Assembly: GCA_907165135.1 (NCBI GenBank)
Contig: OU015566.1
Span: forward strand, 8,850,157 to 8,914,156
DNA length: 64,000 nucleotides
Direction of reading: 5' to 3'
From: Oikopleura dioica
Lineage: Eukaryota; Chordata; Appendicularia; Copelata; Oikopleuridae
Within the stretch, counting starts at the first letter, position 1; each line of letters opens with the position of its first letter. The notes beneath the pieces were generated by a model. It did not search any database. It had not been told where the DNA came from and saw only the letters and a program-made list of their open reading frames with translations. Positions 62,924 through 64,000 of this stretch are shown piece by piece. A program made the translations under genes and the position numbers.

Positions 62924-63087
62924 ATGCGAAATCTAAATTCGAGAAAATGAAGTTTGAATTTGAGTTTTGGACTGATGATTGAAGAAAATAGTGTCTGAAG
63001 AAATGAAGGTAAAATACAGGAGATGATTCGAACGAGGAACAAGAAGGAACTCTGGCTTTGAAAATATAAAAGATGCAGGATGAAATT

Positions 63088-63337
63088 TTAGGATCTGGCG
63101 TAGGCTTGGATCTTCAAGATGATCTCGAATATTGCAGAGCCGCAGACCTAAATGGGATGCGGGATTACCCAAGAAGTAAGTAGAGTGGCTTACGACAAAA
63201 ATGAAGAGACCGAGCAGCCATGGACCAACAGGATACTTTTCGGGCTTTGGATTTCTGGTTTTCTGGACATGGCCCTTTTTCGTTATGTTTTGTGAAAAAA
63301 CATTGTTGGCTGTTCGTCGCTTTTGCGCACGAGCCAT
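63088..63337 (-). CDS. SERP1: Stress-associated ER protein (SERP1/RAMP4)
   Basis: RAMP4 is a small tail-anchored protein at the Sec61 translocon. Exon 1 reads MARAQKRRTANNVFSQNITK then KGHVQKTRNPKPEKYPVG and PWLLGLFIFVV. A 44-nt GT-AG intron joins VCGSAIFEIILKIQAYARS, stop 63,088-63,090. The N-glycosylation-type NIT, the PVGPWLL helix start and CGSAIF are diagnostic. The tail is a few residues longer than in human. An acceptor TTTTTTGCAG lies 26 nt before the ATG, and the MOCS2A stop is only 37 nt before that acceptor. Confidence 0.95.
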
Positions 63338-63399
63338 TTAAAATCAGTCTAAAAATAACGAACTGCAAAAAATTGAAGAGTGAAATGTTTTAATCAAAT

Positions 63400-63721
63400 T
63401 TAGCCTCCGCCAATTGGGGGAATTACTGCCAATTCATCAGACGGTGAAATTTCAATGTCCCCTTCGTCGGCTACGTATTCATGATTTTGTGCAAGTTGCG
63501 ATGATTTGAGAACGGATTCAAGCTCTGGTATCTTTGAAGCCAGCGACGAGAAAATTTTGCCCCTGGATGATTTTGAAGAAATCTGTTTTAGAGCTTCAAA
63601 ATTGAATGAAACTAACTACCCTGCTTATTTTTAAAACCCAAAGCTCGATTTCTATAAAGTCCGCTTCTGCTACTTCCCTTGCCTCGGCGAAGAGCAAAAC
63701 TTTCATACAATACTTTGACAT
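63400..63721 (-). CDS. MOCS2: Molybdopterin synthase small subunit (MOCS2A/MoaD)
   Basis: MOCS2A carries the C-terminal thiocarboxylate sulfur for molybdopterin synthesis. Exon 1 reads MSKYCMKVLLFAEAREVAEA (start 63,721, or MKVLLF at 63,706). A 38-nt GT-AG intron follows, then ISSKSSRGKIFSSLASKIPE, EYVADEGDIEISPSDELAVI and PPIGGG. The invariant terminal Gly-Gly and PPIGGG ending are present; about 94 aa. In vertebrates MOCS2A shares an mRNA with MOCS2B. Here it heads a cluster with SERP1 and NUP93 instead. Confidence 0.9.
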
Positions 63722-63925
63722 ACTGTACTTTCACAAGTGAGACAAACACAACAACAATCTTTTGGTATAAAATAGTTTTAGTTTACTTCAGAATTTTTGT
63801 ACAAAACTAAACATTTAAATAGAAGCTGAATAACAAAATTAAAAGATTTGGTAGAAAAATAAAAATCATGTACAGTGTTTAAAACGTAGTGTGTCAGATA
63901 CAGTTAGGATTCGGGCAAGAAAGGA

Positions 63926-64000
63926 TCAATTGTGGCTCGCAAACGAGTCGCCGAAGGGTCCGGGCGTGTGAGGTTGGTAGTGAACTTTCAGGTCTGAAAG
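63926..64000 (-). CDS. C-terminal end of an unidentified gene
   Basis: Only the last 24 codons lie in the window: LSDLKVHYQPHTPGPFGDSF then ASHN, stop 63,926-63,928. A CTTTCAG at the window edge could be the acceptor of this last exon. Too short to identify. It lies 205 nt upstream of MOCS2A on the same strand. Confidence 0.45.
   Translation of the reverse strand, partial: LSDLKVHYQPHTPGPFGDSFASHN

Overview
The window looks like nuclear DNA of the larvacean tunicate Oikopleura dioica or a close relative. The genes are animal genes packed tightly, with introns mostly of 30-60 nt, some of them non-GT/AG. Many start codons lie just downstream of a T-rich AG acceptor, as expected for spliced-leader (SL) trans-splicing. 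Two copies of a 40-nt leader followed by a GT donor are present, and they match the O. dioica spliced leader as I remember it. Each is linked to a 5S rRNA gene.

Layout, left to right. 1-9,700 (+): NAC-beta/BTF3 and a MASK-type ankyrin-KH protein. 10,160-18,640 (-): WIPI/Atg18, an FBXO36-like F-box protein, an SLC46-like transporter, TFIIH p62 (GTF2H1), HPF1 and a small charged protein. Several of these are close enough to form operons. 19,000-28,150 (+): ATP synthase subunit c and a full-length LRRK2-like kinase. 28,259-29,651: a near-perfect 0.5-kb palindrome of two 5S rRNA-SL RNA units. 29,790-36,500: a cysteine-rich secreted-type gene, monoglyceride lipase, a Ly6-like protein and several very small genes. 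36,787-41,735: an apparently intact DNA transposon with long terminal inverted repeats, subterminal tandem repeats and a five-exon 939-aa transposase. 44,270-49,180: two small secreted proteins, SMN, a SUMO-like protein and PAR-6. 50,550-52,700: coronin with a pair of mutually exclusive exons. 54,645-57,809: a 3.2-kb non-autonomous hAT-type element with a perfect 8-bp target duplication, filled with minisatellites and a nested TTAA-flanked MITE. 59,180-63,720: NUP93, SERP1/RAMP4 and MOCS2A, apparently one operon. The window ends inside another minus-strand gene.

The genes are mostly housekeeping (translation, autophagy, transcription/repair, nuclear pore, snRNP assembly, polarity, actin) with no single shared pathway. 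What links them is genome organisation: SL-resolved operons, tiny introns, overlapping stop and poly(A) signals (AATAAA next to the stop codon), and recent mobile elements in the few long intergenic gaps. The least familiar systems here are the 36.8-41.7 kb transposon, the tandem alternative exons of coronin, and the SUMO-like protein with no diglycine. All exon structures were read by eye, and exact junctions are inferences unless stated otherwise.
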